Below the pieces are notes generated by a model that searched no databases, was not told the DNA's origin, and saw only the letters and a program-made list of their open reading frames with translations. The position numbers were made by a program, and so were the translations under genes. From assembly GCA_963720725.1 (NCBI GenBank), contig CAVRGN010000013.1, positions 248,001 to 312,000 of the forward strand: DNA of 64,000 nt. Direction: 5' to 3'. Shown here in pieces: positions 26,300 to 35,910 of this stretch (within the stretch, counting starts at the first letter, position 1; each line of letters begins with the position of its first letter). The DNA is from Benzoatithermus sp963720725. Lineage in GTDB: Bacteria; Pseudomonadota; Alphaproteobacteria; Geminicoccales; Geminicoccaceae.

Positions 26300-27370
26300 G
26301 TGCCTGCTGAGCCTGCTAGCGACCGAACGCCTCGTCCCTCGCCCTGGCTGGAGACCAGTACCTTGCATCCGGAGGCAAACCCGCTCGTGACGGATCTCTT
26401 GGATCTGCCCGAGGAGCCGGACGTCCGACTGTCGGTCGCCGCCACTTTCGGCATCGCGTCGGAGCTCGATGTGCCGGCCTACAGCCGCCGCACCGAGTAC
26501 GTGCCCGACATCGACCCGACCTACCAGTTCGACCGCGACACCACGCTGGCGATCCTGGCCGGGTTCGCCCACAATCGCCGCGTCCTGATCCAGGGCTATC
26601 ACGGCACCGGCAAATCGACGCACATCGAGCAGGTGGCGGCCCGGCTCAACTGGCCCTGCATCCGCATCAACCTGGACAGCCACATCAGCCGCATCGACCT
26701 GATCGGCAAGGACGCCATCGTCCTCAAGGACGGCAAGCAGATCACCGAGTATCGCGAGGGCATCCTGCCCTGGTCGCTGCAGCGGCCGGTGGCGCTGGCG
26801 TTCGACGAGTACGATGCCGGCCGGCCCGACGTGATGTTCGTCATCCAGCGCGTGCTCGAGGCGCAAGGACGGATGACCCTGCTCGACCAGAACAAGGTCC
26901 TTCGCCCGCACAAGGCGTTCCGCCTGTTCGCCACCGCCAACACGGTGGGCCTGGGCGACACTTCGGGCCTCTATCACGGCACCCAGCAGATCAATCAGGG
27001 CCAGATGGACCGCTGGAGCATCGTGACCCAGCTCAACTATCTGGCGCATGGCGACGAGTGCAAGATCGTGCTCGCCAAGTGCCCCGGCTACGACACCGCC
27101 GACGGACGCAAGAAGATCGCGAGCATGGTCATGCTGGCCGACCTCACCCGCAGCGGCTTCATGGCCGGCGACATCTCGACCGTCATGTCGCCGCGGACGG
27201 TGATCACCTGGGCCGAGAACGCCGAGATTTTCGGCGACCTGGGCTTCGCCTTCCGGGTCACCTTCCTGAACAAGTGCGACGAGGCCGAGCGCCACATCGT
27301 GGCCGAATATTACCAGCGCTGCTTCGGGGCCGAGCTGCCCGAATCGGCGGCAAACCTCGCCTACGCCTGA
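26300..27370 (+). CDS. cobS: Aerobic cobaltochelatase subunit CobS
   Basis: A 356-residue AAA+ ATPase that, with CobT and CobN, inserts cobalt into hydrogenobyrinic acid a,c-diamide in aerobic cobalamin synthesis. Walker A is at about 99-107 (GYHGTGKST) and Walker B is ALAFDEYDAGRPD. Long stretches such as RLNWPCIRINLDSHISRIDL and GLYHGTQQINQGQMDRW match CobS closely. The GTG at 26300 gives an N-terminus about 25 residues longer than usual; a TTG at 26362 is a possible alternative start. Confidence 0.93.
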   Translation: MPAEPASDRTPRPSPWLETSTLHPEANPLVTDLLDLPEEPDVRLSVAATFGIASELDVPAYSRRTEYVPDIDPTYQFDRDTTLAILAGFAHNRRVLIQGYHGTGKSTHIEQVAARLNWPCIRINLDSHISRIDLIGKDAIVLKDGKQITEYREGILPWSLQRPVALAFDEYDAGRPDVMFVIQRVLEAQGRMTLLDQNKVLRPHKAFRLFATANTVGLGDTSGLYHGTQQINQGQMDRWSIVTQLNYLAHGDECKIVLAKCPGYDTADGRKKIASMVMLADLTRSGFMAGDISTVMSPRTVITWAENAEIFGDLGFAFRVTFLNKCDEAERHIVAEYYQRCFGAELPESAANLAYA

Positions 27371-27374
27371 TCCC

Positions 27375-29261
27375 TTGTCGGACGACGCCAAGCAGAATCT
27401 CGACGAGCTGCAGCGGGCGCTCGCCTGCACGCTGCGGGCGGTGTCCGGCACGGCCGCGGTCGAGGTCGCCTTCCGCGGCCGCGAGCGCGGGCAGGCCGCA
27501 CCCGCCGGCAACGCGCCGCCCGCCGTGCGGCTCAGCCTGCCGCGGCCCGACCTGATCCAGCACGAGCTCGGCCGGGTGCGGGGCGAGGCCGACAAGGCGG
27601 CCTTGCGCATCCGCCACCATGACAGCCTGCTGCATCGCCGCTTCGCGCCGAGCGGGGAGGTGGCGAGCCTGCTCTACGATCGGCTGGAGGACCTGCGCGT
27701 CGAGGCGGTGGGCGGCGAGAACATGGCCGGGGTCAAGGCCAACCTCGCCAACGCCTACCGCGCCCGGCAGTCCCAGTCCCAGTCCCAGCCCGGCGAGCGC
27801 GGCCAGGACGCGACCATGGCCGAGATCGTCGATCTTTACGCCCGCGAGCGGCTCCTGGGCTTCGACCTGACGCCGGCGCAGCGCAAGCTGATGGCGGGCT
27901 GGAGCGAGTGGCTGGACACGCGCGTGGCCGAGGAGCTGCCGGCGCTGGCTACCAACGTCACCGACCAGGAGGCGTTCGCGCGCCAGGTGCGCGAGCTCCT
28001 GGCGCATCTCGGCCTGTCGGAGCAGCTCGAAGAGCCGCCCGACGACAGCGACAGCGAGGACCGCGACCAGGACAGCGAGCAGCCGCCGGCCGGCGGCGAC
28101 GAGGACGCCGACGGCGAAGGCGACGGCGAGGACCAGCAGCAGAGCACTGCCCAGGCCGAGCGGGAGAGCGGCGGCGACGAGCAGTCCGAGGTCGAGGCCA
28201 TGGCCGCCGACAGCTCGGACCAGAGCGAGAGCCAGACCGGCGGCGAGGAGGATTCGGCCGAGGACCCGCGCACCAACCGGCCGCAGTTCCTGCCGCCGGG
28301 CGGCGAGGCGCTGGCCTACAAGGTGTTCGCGACCCAGTTCGACGAGGTCGTCACGGTCGAGGAGCTGTGCGGGCCCTCGGAGCTCACCCGCCTGCGCGCC
28401 CAGCTCGACCAGTCGCTGATCCGCTTCCAGGGCATGATCGGCCGCATGGCGAACCGGCTGCAGCGCAAGCTGATGGCGCAGCAGCAGCGCTCCTGGTCGT
28501 TCGACCTGGACGAAGGGATCCTGGACACCGCGCGCCTGTCGCGGGTGGTGATCAACCCCGCGACCTCGCTCTCGTTCAAGATGGAGGACGAGACCGAGTT
28601 CCGCGACACGGTGGTCACGCTCCTGATCGACAATTCCGGCTCGATGCGCGGCCGGCCGATCGCCGTCGCCGCGATGAGCGCCGACATCCTGGCGCGCACG
28701 CTGGAGCGCTGCGGGGTGAAGGTCGAGATCCTGGGCTTCACCACCCGGGCGTGGAAGGGCGGCCAGTCGCGCGAATCCTGGCTGCGCGCCGGCAAGCCCG
28801 CCAATCCCGGCCGCCTCAACGATCTGCGCCACATCGTCTACAAGCCCGCCGACGCGCCCTGGCGCCGCTCGCGCCGCTCCTTGGGCCTGATGCTGCGCGA
28901 GGGCCTGCTCAAGGAGAACATCGACGGCGAAGCCATCCTGTGGGCGCATCATCGCCTGACCGGCCGGGCCGAGCAGCGCCGCATCCTGATGGTGATCTCC
29001 GACGGCGCCCCGGTCGACGACAGCACGCTCTCGGCCAACCCCGGCAACTATCTCGAGCGCCACCTGCGCGAGGTGATCGGCTGGGTCGAGACGCGCTCGG
29101 AGATCGAGCTCCTGGCCATCGGCATCGGCCACGACGTGACGCGGTACTACAAACGGGCGGTGACCATCTCCGACCCCGAGCAGCTGGGTGGGGCGATGCT
29201 GGGGCAGCTCTCGGCGCTGTTCAGCAACGACGCGGGCGGGCGGGGGCGGCGGGCGGCCTGA
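27375..29261 (+). CDS. cobT: Aerobic cobaltochelatase subunit CobT
   Basis: A 628-residue subunit of the CobNST cobaltochelatase. The N-terminal part (IRHHDSLLHRRFAPSG, RLEDLRVEAVGGENMAG) is conserved. The middle is a long acidic, Asp/Glu/Ser/Gln-rich linker (about 220-300). The C-terminal third is a von Willebrand A domain with MIDAS motif LLIDNSGSMRG near residue 420. The TTG start lies 5 bases after the cobS stop, so the two are coupled. Confidence 0.93.
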   Translation: MSDDAKQNLDELQRALACTLRAVSGTAAVEVAFRGRERGQAAPAGNAPPAVRLSLPRPDLIQHELGRVRGEADKAALRIRHHDSLLHRRFAPSGEVASLLYDRLEDLRVEAVGGENMAGVKANLANAYRARQSQSQSQPGERGQDATMAEIVDLYARERLLGFDLTPAQRKLMAGWSEWLDTRVAEELPALATNVTDQEAFARQVRELLAHLGLSEQLEEPPDDSDSEDRDQDSEQPPAGGDEDADGEGDGEDQQQSTAQAERESGGDEQSEVEAMAADSSDQSESQTGGEEDSAEDPRTNRPQFLPPGGEALAYKVFATQFDEVVTVEELCGPSELTRLRAQLDQSLIRFQGMIGRMANRLQRKLMAQQQRSWSFDLDEGILDTARLSRVVINPATSLSFKMEDETEFRDTVVTLLIDNSGSMRGRPIAVAAMSADILARTLERCGVKVEILGFTTRAWKGGQSRESWLRAGKPANPGRLNDLRHIVYKPADAPWRRSRRSLGLMLREGLLKENIDGEAILWAHHRLTGRAEQRRILMVISDGAPVDDSTLSANPGNYLERHLREVIGWVETRSEIELLAIGIGHDVTRYYKRAVTISDPEQLGGAMLGQLSALFSNDAGGRGRRAA

Positions 29262-29274
29262 AGCGCGGCCCCTA

Positions 29275-29520
29275 CGCGGCCATGCCCAGGCTGCGCCCGC
29301 GTGGACGAAGTCGACGATGACGGCCTCCAGATGATCCACCACGGGCGACCGCTTCGGGGTTTCGCCCAGGAGCAAGATCCCGGCCTCGCCGAGCAGCTGG
29401 AAGCCGCCGTGGGCGGAGGATGTGCCGCAGCATCGCCGTGACCGCGAGTCCGTCGTCGATCGCGGCGTGGACGCCGGCCAAAGTCACGCTGGTGGAGGCT
29501 ATCCTGCAGGTGCGACAAGC
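29275..29520 (-). pseudogene. Possible LysR effector-domain relic
   Basis: The 373-base gap between cobT and the next gene holds minus-strand remains. One frame reads STSVTLAGVHAAIDDGLAVT, and after a frame change near 29400 another reads QLLGEAGILLLGETPKRSP and VVDHLEAVIVDF. The first stretch resembles the effector-domain loop of LysR regulators. There is no start and no DNA-binding domain. Identity is tentative. Confidence 0.3.
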
Positions 29521-29634
29521 CGCTCGCACAGCAGCAGCGTGCAGCCGCGCCTGAGGCACGTCCGCGCGGCGATGACCCGAGGGTGCTGGGCCTGCTAGAA
29601 CCGCCGTAGCAGGTACGACCCTCGGGTAGCCGTC

Positions 29635-30729
29635 ATGCCTCATCCCGGCCGGTGCAGCAGCCGCGCTCTCGCCGCTTTTTGTCTGGCGCTCTCGGCCATC
29701 GGCTGCGTGCCGATCGGGCCGGACTCTGTGCGCACGGATCAGGTCGACTACGCTGACGCAATGAGCGACGCCAGCAAGCGCCTGACGCTCACCAACATCG
29801 TCAAGACGCGCTACGGCGATGCGCCGTCCTACCTTGTGGCGAGCCAGGTGGTGGCCGGCTACCAGCTGCAGGGCAACGTCTCGGTCAACGCCGACGTCGA
29901 CACCAGCAATGGCTGGAGCCTCAGCGATTCCACCGGGCTGACGGTCGGCGGTCAGTTCAACAACAACCCGACCATCACCTACACCCCGGTTTCCGGCGCC
30001 GATTTCGCGGCACTCCTGCTCCAGCCGATCGCCCCGGCCGACGTCTATGCCCTGATCGCGGGCGGGACGCCGCCCGATCTCGTCCTGGGGCTCCTGGTCG
30101 GTCAGATCAACGGCCTGCGCAACGACCTGATCGAGCGTCCCGGTACCAGCACTGCGGACGGCCGGTTCCGGGAGTTCATCGACCTCGCCCTGGCGCTGGA
30201 CACCGCCGGCGCCTTCCACATCCGGGTCGAGGGCAGCGGCCATGCGCGCAGCGTGTTTTTGGCGCTCCCGGCAACGGGCACGGCCAACGACGTCGCGGCG
30301 CAGACCAGGCGCTTCCTGGCCCTGTTGGGCCTCGATCCCACCAAGGACGAATTTCCGATCGTGTATGGCAATGGCAGCGGGGCGCCCGAGAAGCTCAACC
30401 TGTTGACCCGCTCGATCTCCGAGATCCTGCGCGACCTCGCCAGCCTGATCGACGTACCGCCCGAGGATGTCGCCACCGGCAGGACCTATCCCACCTTCAC
30501 CGCCGAGCAGGCCGACCTCAAGCGGGTCCGCATCCGTGCGCGCGTCGGCCGCTATCGACCGCTGCTCGAGGATACCTACGTTACCGCCAACTACCGCGGC
30601 CGCTGGTTCTGGATCGAAGACACCGACTACCGCTCCAAGCAGGTGTTCAGCTTCATCATCCAGCTCCTCCAGCTCGCCCAGACCACCAATTCCCAGAGCC
30701 TGCCGGTGATCACCATCCCGAGCGGCTGA
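29635..30729 (+). CDS. Lipoprotein of unknown function
   Basis: A 364-residue protein with a lipoprotein signal: basic start, hydrophobic core and lipobox SAIGC (residues 20-24). The mature part begins with a conserved-looking segment (RLTLTNIVKTRYGDAPSYL), then NPTITYTPVSGADFAALLL and QPIAPADVYALIAGG. The TYTPVxGADF pattern occurs in a group of uncharacterised proteobacterial lipoproteins. It is probably anchored to a membrane facing the periplasm. It stands alone between cobT and uxaA. Confidence 0.75.
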   Translation: MPHPGRCSSRALAAFCLALSAIGCVPIGPDSVRTDQVDYADAMSDASKRLTLTNIVKTRYGDAPSYLVASQVVAGYQLQGNVSVNADVDTSNGWSLSDSTGLTVGGQFNNNPTITYTPVSGADFAALLLQPIAPADVYALIAGGTPPDLVLGLLVGQINGLRNDLIERPGTSTADGRFREFIDLALALDTAGAFHIRVEGSGHARSVFLALPATGTANDVAAQTRRFLALLGLDPTKDEFPIVYGNGSGAPEKLNLLTRSISEILRDLASLIDVPPEDVATGRTYPTFTAEQADLKRVRIRARVGRYRPLLEDTYVTANYRGRWFWIEDTDYRSKQVFSFIIQLLQLAQTTNSQSLPVITIPSG

Positions 30730-30797
30730 GTGGCCGATGGCGCGAGCGGCAGTTGGCGCTATGATCGTCGGCGACCTTGACCGGAAGGCTAGACGAG

Positions 30798-32326
30798 ATG
30801 GCAGCGCTACCGCTCACCGTGCGACTGAACCCCAACGACAATGTGGTGGTCGCTCGGGTCGACATCCTGCCCGGCACGGCCCTGGCCGGCGAGGGACTCG
30901 CCGTCACCCAGCGCATCCCCGCCGGGCACAAGGTGACCACCGCGCCGGTCGCGGTGGGCGAGCCGATCCGCAAGTTCGACCAGATCATCGGTTTCGCCAC
31001 CCAGGCCATCGGGGTGGGCGAGCACGTCCATGTCCACAATTGCGGCATGCGCGAGTTCGCGCGCGACTACGCCGTGGGCCAGGACGTGCGGCCGACCGCC
31101 ATGGTGCCCGAGGCGCGAGCGCGCCTCGTTCGGCGGCTATGTGCGCGGCAACGGCAAGGTCGGGACCCGCAACTATCATCGGCATCCTGTCGACGGTGAA
31201 CTGCTCGGCCTCGGTCTCCAAGTTCATCGCCGAGCGCTTCCCGGCCGAGGTGCTGGCGCAGTACCCCAACGTCGACGGGATCGTCGCGATCACCCACGGC
31301 ACCGGCTGCGGCATGGCCGACCGCGGCGAGGGCTACGCCACCCTGCAACGGACCTTGTGGGGGTTCGCCGCCCACCCGAACTTCGCCTCGATCCTGATGA
31401 TCGGCCTGGGCTGCGAGGTGATGCAGCTCTCGTTCATGAAGGAGGTCTACGGCATCGAATCGGGGCCGGCCTTCCGCACCATGACGCTGCAGGGCGAGGG
31501 CGGCACGCGGCGCACGATCGAGCACGCGCACGCCATGATCCGCGAGATGCTGCCGCACGCCGACGGCTTCGGCCGCCGGCCGGTATCGGTGGGCGAGATC
31601 AGCCTGGCGCTGCAGTGCGGCGGCTCGGACGGCTATTCCGGCATCACCGCCAACCCGGCGCTCGGCCACTGCGCCGACCTGCTGGTGCGCAACGGCGGCA
31701 CCGCCATCCTGTCGGAGACGCCCGAGATCTACGGCGCCGAGCATCTCCTCACCCGGCGTGCCGTCAGCCAGGAGATCGCCGACCGGCTGGTCGAGCGGAT
31801 CCACTGGTGGGAGGAATATTGCGAGCGCAACGGCGGCGAGATGAACAACAACCCCTCGCCCGGCAACAAGGCGGGCGGGCTCACCACCATCCTGGAAAAG
31901 TCGCTGGGTGCCGCGGCCAAGGGCGGGACCACCAACCTCGCCGGCGTCTACAAATACGCCGAGCCGATCACGCAGCGCGGCTTCGTCTACATGGACAGCC
32001 CCGGCTACGACCCGGCCTCGGCCACGGGCCAGGTGGCCTCGGGCGGCAACGTGATCGCCTTCACGACCGGCCGCGGCTCCTGCTTCGGCTTCAAGCCGAC
32101 GCCGTCGCTCAAGATCGCCACCAACACCGCCATGTACCGCCGGATGGAGGAGGACATGGACATCAACGCCGGCACGATCCTGGACGGCGAGGAGACGGTG
32201 CAGGAGGTGGGGGAGCGGATCTTCGACCTGGTGGTGCGGGTGGCCGGCGGCGAGCCGTCGAAATCCGAGGAGCTCGGCATGGGCGACAACGAGTTCGTGC
32301 CCTGGCAGATCGGGGCGGTGATGTAG
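30798..32326 (+). pseudogene. uxaA: Altronate dehydratase, two frameshifts
   Basis: D-altronate dehydratase family (UxaA/GarD). The SAF-domain N-terminus (LTVRLNPNDNVVVARVDI) runs from ATG 30798 to about 31118. The next piece, FGGYVRGNGKVGTRNY, is in another frame, and from about 31173 the main catalytic domain (GILSTVNCSASVSKFIAERF through GGEMNNNPSPGNKAGG to FTTGRGSCFGFKPTPSLK) is in a third. Each shift equals one extra base (near 31110 and in AACTATCATC at about 31175). All other family motifs are intact, so it is a very recent pseudogene or a sequence error. Confidence 0.85.
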
Positions 32327-32363
32327 GGGCGCCTCGCGCCTTCAGAAGCGCTGGTCGTCGACC

Positions 32364-32402
32364 CTTCGTCAGAACGGACGACACGTCGCCGTTCTGACGA
32401 AG
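32364..32402. terminator. Long perfect inverted repeat after uxaA
   Basis: The arms CTTCGTCAGAACGG (32364-32377) and CCGTTCTGACGAAG (32389-32402) are exact inverted repeats of 14 bases with an 11-base loop that itself contains CGAC/GTCG. It lies 38 bases after the uxaA stop, where a terminator is expected. There is no following T-run, so an intrinsic terminator is not certain; it could also be a protein site or a repeat element. Confidence 0.45.
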
Positions 32403-32628
32403 TGGCGTGGTGTGGCACACGCAACATTGAGCCGATCGCTCAGCGACTGTCATACTTGGGTATCGCAAGGAAGCCGGCGGCGGCTCGGATTGCGCTTCTC
32501 ACTATGCTACTCCCGCTTGGAACAGGTCGCTCTGAGTTAACGATAGAGTGGATCTATTGATTGATCTGAGCAGAGTGCAATCCAGGGAGTACATCAGATG
32601 ACGCTGGATATGGCGCTCGTTGTTTGAC

Positions 32629-33797
32629 ATGGTCGCCATTCTTGCGTGTGCTTGCCCTGCGCTGGCAGCGCAGGGATCGAGCTCATCAGCGTTGGTATCG
32701 GCGGTGCTCCGGCCAATGGGCCTAGCCGCCGGCTTCGGCCAGCGGACTATCGACGAACGGTCGCTTTGTGGTCTTCACTTCTGCCGCCTCCAACCTGGTG
32801 CCGAGAGATACCAATCATGCGGATGATGTATTCGTCCGGGACCGGACGAACACGTACGACGCGACGGGTCAGCGTGGTAATCTGGCGTTCAGGGAAATAT
32901 AAGCAGCGCGAATGGTGTCATCTCCCAGATGGTCGTTTCGTTGCCTTCCAGTCGTTTGCCAACAATCTGGTTCCGGGCGACAGCAACGTAGATACGATAT
33001 ATTCGTGCGTGATCTATGCGGAAGACGAGCGCGTCAGCGTGGCGACGGTGGCACCCAGGCGGTGATAGCTTCGCTGCCGAGTATTTCGCCGATGGCCGCT
33101 ATGTCGCTTCAGTCGTCCGCGAGCAATCTGGTGCCGCGCGACACGAACGGACCACGATATCTTCCTGCTGACCGGAAAGGGCGCACCTTCGCGCAGCCTC
33201 GGAGCGCCTTCAGTCAGCGAACGATTCAGCGACGCGCCGGCTCTCGCACGATGCAGGTCGTCGCTTCACTCGGCGCGAGCAATCTGGTGCCGGCGACACC
33301 AACGGGAGGTGACATCTTGTCGCGACCGCCGCATCAGACGATCAACGGGTGAGCGTGACGCAGACCGGCGCCCAATCGACGGGGGAGGCGTGACCGGCAA
33401 TGAGCCCGAACGGCCGTTCGTGGCGTTCGCTCCGACGCTCCAACATCGTGCCGCGAGACACCAACGAGGCCTCCGACGTTTCGTGCGCGACTACGAAGAC
33501 ACGACCAGCCGGGTCAGCCTCGGCGCCGGCTTGCCCAGGTGGAGGCGCAATATCCGAAATTCGGCGGAGGGAAGAAGGTGGTGTTCTTGGCCGCTCGTGG
33601 CCAGACAAAACGTGGCGACACAGGAGCAGTCCATTCGACGTTTGAGCGCACCGCTGCGCAATGTGCCTGGCTCCGGTTTGAGCGAGGCGCCCGCGATCTC
33701 GCCCGACGGCAAAGTCATCGCCTTCTTCTCAGAAGCATCCAACCTGGTGCCCGGCGACACCAACGGGGTACGAGACGTGTTCGTCGCCACGGCCTAG
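32629..33797 (+). pseudogene. PD40/TolB-like beta-propeller gene, copy 1, heavily frameshifted
   Basis: After a signal-peptide-like start (MVAILACACPALAAQG) the sequence encodes repeats of SNLVPxDTNxxxDVFVRDR in changing frames: ASNLVPRDTN, NNLVPGDSN, SNLVPRDTNGP, and a C-terminal SNLVPGDTNGVRDVFVATA at 33735-33797. Each repeat is one blade of a TolB-like propeller. At least six frame changes break the gene. It is a paralogue of the gene at 35911-37185, sharing the N-terminal ELISVGxGGAPANG. Intact homologues are probably secreted. Confidence 0.7.
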
Positions 33798-33924
33798 CCA
33801 AGGCGACGCTGCTCTCCGCGCCGGTTGGGCACGCCACCCGATCGTCCTGGCCGGCGCCAGCCGTTCCGCAACGGACTTGGAGCCAAGGTGCGTCGCCGGT
33901 CCCATGGCCGGCCGTGCCGGGTCA

Positions 33925-34199
33925 GGGCGTCAACATCACCGCGTTCCCGACCGGCCGCGGCTCCCACTTTCTGCTTCGGCCTCAAGCCTGCCCCGTCGCT
34001 CGAGTGCGCGACCAACACCGCCCTGTACCGCCCCATGGCGGAGGCCATGGACATCAACGTCGGCACCGCGACCCCGAACCTCGCGCTTGGTCTCAACACG
34101 CGCGACGTGATGCGGCCGAAGCCCGGCCGGCTCTGCACCGGCCTTGAGCGCACCCGCGTCGGGCCGTTTCGGCTTACCCTGCCCGGGCTGCCGTCCTAA
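33925..34199 (+). pseudogene. Second UxaA-family C-terminal fragment
   Basis: The sequence reads GVNITAFPTGRGSHF in one frame and CFGLKPAPSLECATNTALYR, then PMAEAMDINVGTATPN, in the next. This matches the C-terminal segment of UxaA upstream (AFTTGRGSCFGFKPTPSLK, ATNTAMYRRMEEDMDINAGT) but is clearly diverged. Only about 60 recognisable residues remain, with a frame change near 33970. It is a decayed paralogue or an older partial duplication rather than a copy of the nearby gene. Confidence 0.65.
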
Positions 34200-34236
34200 C
34201 TGGTGGTGGGACGGCTATTTCGGGAGGAGCGGACGG

Positions 34237-34641
34237 ATGGAGATCAGGCGGGTCGGGTCGCGACCCTCGCGCAGCGGCCCAGCGGAGTGGTTCACGGGCA
34301 TGGTCCGCATGGACCCCCTGGCCGACGCCAGCGAGCCGTCGCGCGTGGCGGCGGTGTCGGTCACGTTCGAGCCCGGGGCGCGCACGGCCTGGCACACGCA
34401 CCCGCTCGGCCAGATCCTGATCGTCACCGCCGGCTGCGGTTGGACGCAGTGCCATGGCGGGCCGAGGGAGGAGATCCGGCCCGGCGACGTGGTCTGGATC
34501 CCGCCCGGCGAGAAGCACTGGCACGGGGCAACCGCGACCACCGGCATGACCCACATCGCCATCCAGGAAGAGGCGGACGGCAGGTATGCCGACTGGCTCG
34601 ATCAGGTTGCCGACGATCAGTACCGCGCAGGAGGCGCGTGA
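34237..34641 (+). CDS. Cupin-domain protein
   Basis: A 134-residue cupin. Motif 1 is seen in GARTAWHTHPLGQILIVTAG (metal ligands His-x-His) and motif 2 in RPGDVVWIPPGEKHWHGAT. It resembles carboxymuconolactone-decarboxylase-associated (R)-mandelonitrile-lyase-like cupins (GWTQCHGGP, MTHIAIQE). ATG 34237 follows a good ribosome site GGGAGG. The stop overlaps the aldo/keto reductase region, so they are co-transcribed. The activity cannot be fixed from sequence. Confidence 0.88.
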   Translation: MEIRRVGSRPSRSGPAEWFTGMVRMDPLADASEPSRVAAVSVTFEPGARTAWHTHPLGQILIVTAGCGWTQCHGGPREEIRPGDVVWIPPGEKHWHGATATTGMTHIAIQEEADGRYADWLDQVADDQYRAGGA

Positions 34642-34643
34642 GG

Positions 34644-35636
34644 ATGCGCTCCCGCACCCTGGGTACCAGCGGCCTCGAGGTCTCGGCGATCGGGTTCGGC
34701 TGCATGGGCATGAGCAGCGGCTACGGCCCGCCGGGCGACCGCCATGAGATGATCGCGCTGGTGCGCGGTGCGGTCGAGCGGGGCGTGACCTTCTTCGACA
34801 CCGCCGAGGCCTATGGACCCTTCGCCAACGAGGAGCTGGTCGGCGAGGCGCTGGCGCCGGTCCGCAACCGGGTCGTGATCGCCACCAAGTTCGGGTTCCG
34901 GATCGGTGCCGACGGCCGGCGGCTGCCCGGGCTGGACAGCCGGCCGGAGCACATCCGCGCGGTCGCCGAGGCCTCGCTGCGGCGGCTGCGCACCGAGGTG
35001 ATCGACCTGTTCTACCAGCATCGGGTCGACCCCGAGGTGCCGATCGAGGAGGTGGCGGGCGCCGTCGCGGACCTGATCCGCGCGGGCAAGGTCCGCCATT
35101 TCGGCCTGTCGGAGGCCGGTGTGGCGACGATCCGACGCGCGCACGCGGTCCAGCCGGTGACCGCACTGCAGAACGAGTACGCGCTGTGGTGGCGCCAGCC
35201 GGAGACGGAGGTGCTGCCGACGCTCGAGGAACTCGGCATCGGCCTGGTGCCCTACAGCCCGCTCGGACGTGGCTTTCTCACCGGCCGGATGGACGCGACG
35301 ACACCGTTCGCCGCTTCGGACTTCCGCTCCGGGCTGCCGCGGTTCACGCCGGAGGCGCGGCAGGCCAATCAGGGCTTCGTCGACCTCGTCGGCCGGCTGG
35401 CGGCGCACCGCGGCGTGACTCCGGCGCAGTTGGCCCTGGCCTGGATCCTGGCGCGCCGGCCCTGGATCGTGCCGATCCCCGGCACCACCAGGCTGCATCG
35501 GCTCGAGGAGAACATCGGTGCGGTCGCGCTCGAGCTGGGTGCGGACGAACTCCAGGCGATCGACACCGCGCTGGCCGCCGTCCCGGTGCAGGGTGAGCGC
35601 TATCCGGAGCACCTGCAGCACATGGTCGGCCGCTAA
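34644..35636 (+). CDS. Aldo/keto reductase
   Basis: A 330-residue NADPH-dependent oxidoreductase of the AKR superfamily (AKR13-like). The catalytic tetrad can be placed: Asp and Tyr in FFDTAEAYGPFANEE, Lys in VIATKFGF, His in DLFYQHRVDP. The coenzyme loop SPLGRGFLTGR and the C-terminal VPIPGTTRLHRLEENIGA are also typical. ATG 34644 was preferred over a GTG 6 bases upstream because the GGAGG site is better spaced. Confidence 0.92.
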   Translation: MRSRTLGTSGLEVSAIGFGCMGMSSGYGPPGDRHEMIALVRGAVERGVTFFDTAEAYGPFANEELVGEALAPVRNRVVIATKFGFRIGADGRRLPGLDSRPEHIRAVAEASLRRLRTEVIDLFYQHRVDPEVPIEEVAGAVADLIRAGKVRHFGLSEAGVATIRRAHAVQPVTALQNEYALWWRQPETEVLPTLEELGIGLVPYSPLGRGFLTGRMDATTPFAASDFRSGLPRFTPEARQANQGFVDLVGRLAAHRGVTPAQLALAWILARRPWIVPIPGTTRLHRLEENIGAVALELGADELQAIDTALAAVPVQGERYPEHLQHMVGR

Positions 35637-35910
35637 CCGCGACGCGTGCTGTCCTCGCGGGGAGCTGCCACGGCCTCGTTCCGCATGACGAACTCGTGGA
35701 ACAAGTGGCCCAGGACGGTCTTGACGATCAGGCGGGCTGCTGCCGGCACCAGCCGCAACACTCGTTCGCTGCACGCAGGCATACGTCGGTACAACACGAA
35801 ATGTTGGTCTCGCGATTGAATCAAGCTCTCGATGATGATAGTCCGGTCAGGCGTTCTCCGATCCGCAAAATGGTCGGACAAGACAGTTCAAACAAAAGGA
35901 GTAAGTCAGG

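Noticed and set aside
32519..32544. Possible EcfG-type promoter GGAAC-N17-CGAT
   Set aside because: The -10 element has a mismatch (CGAT for CGTT) and it precedes a dead gene; not strong enough to report.
35633..35881. An 82-residue minus-strand frame in the gap after the aldo/keto reductase gene
   Set aside because: No family recognised, no ribosome site seen, and the end overlaps the reductase stop; may be a relic but cannot be supported.
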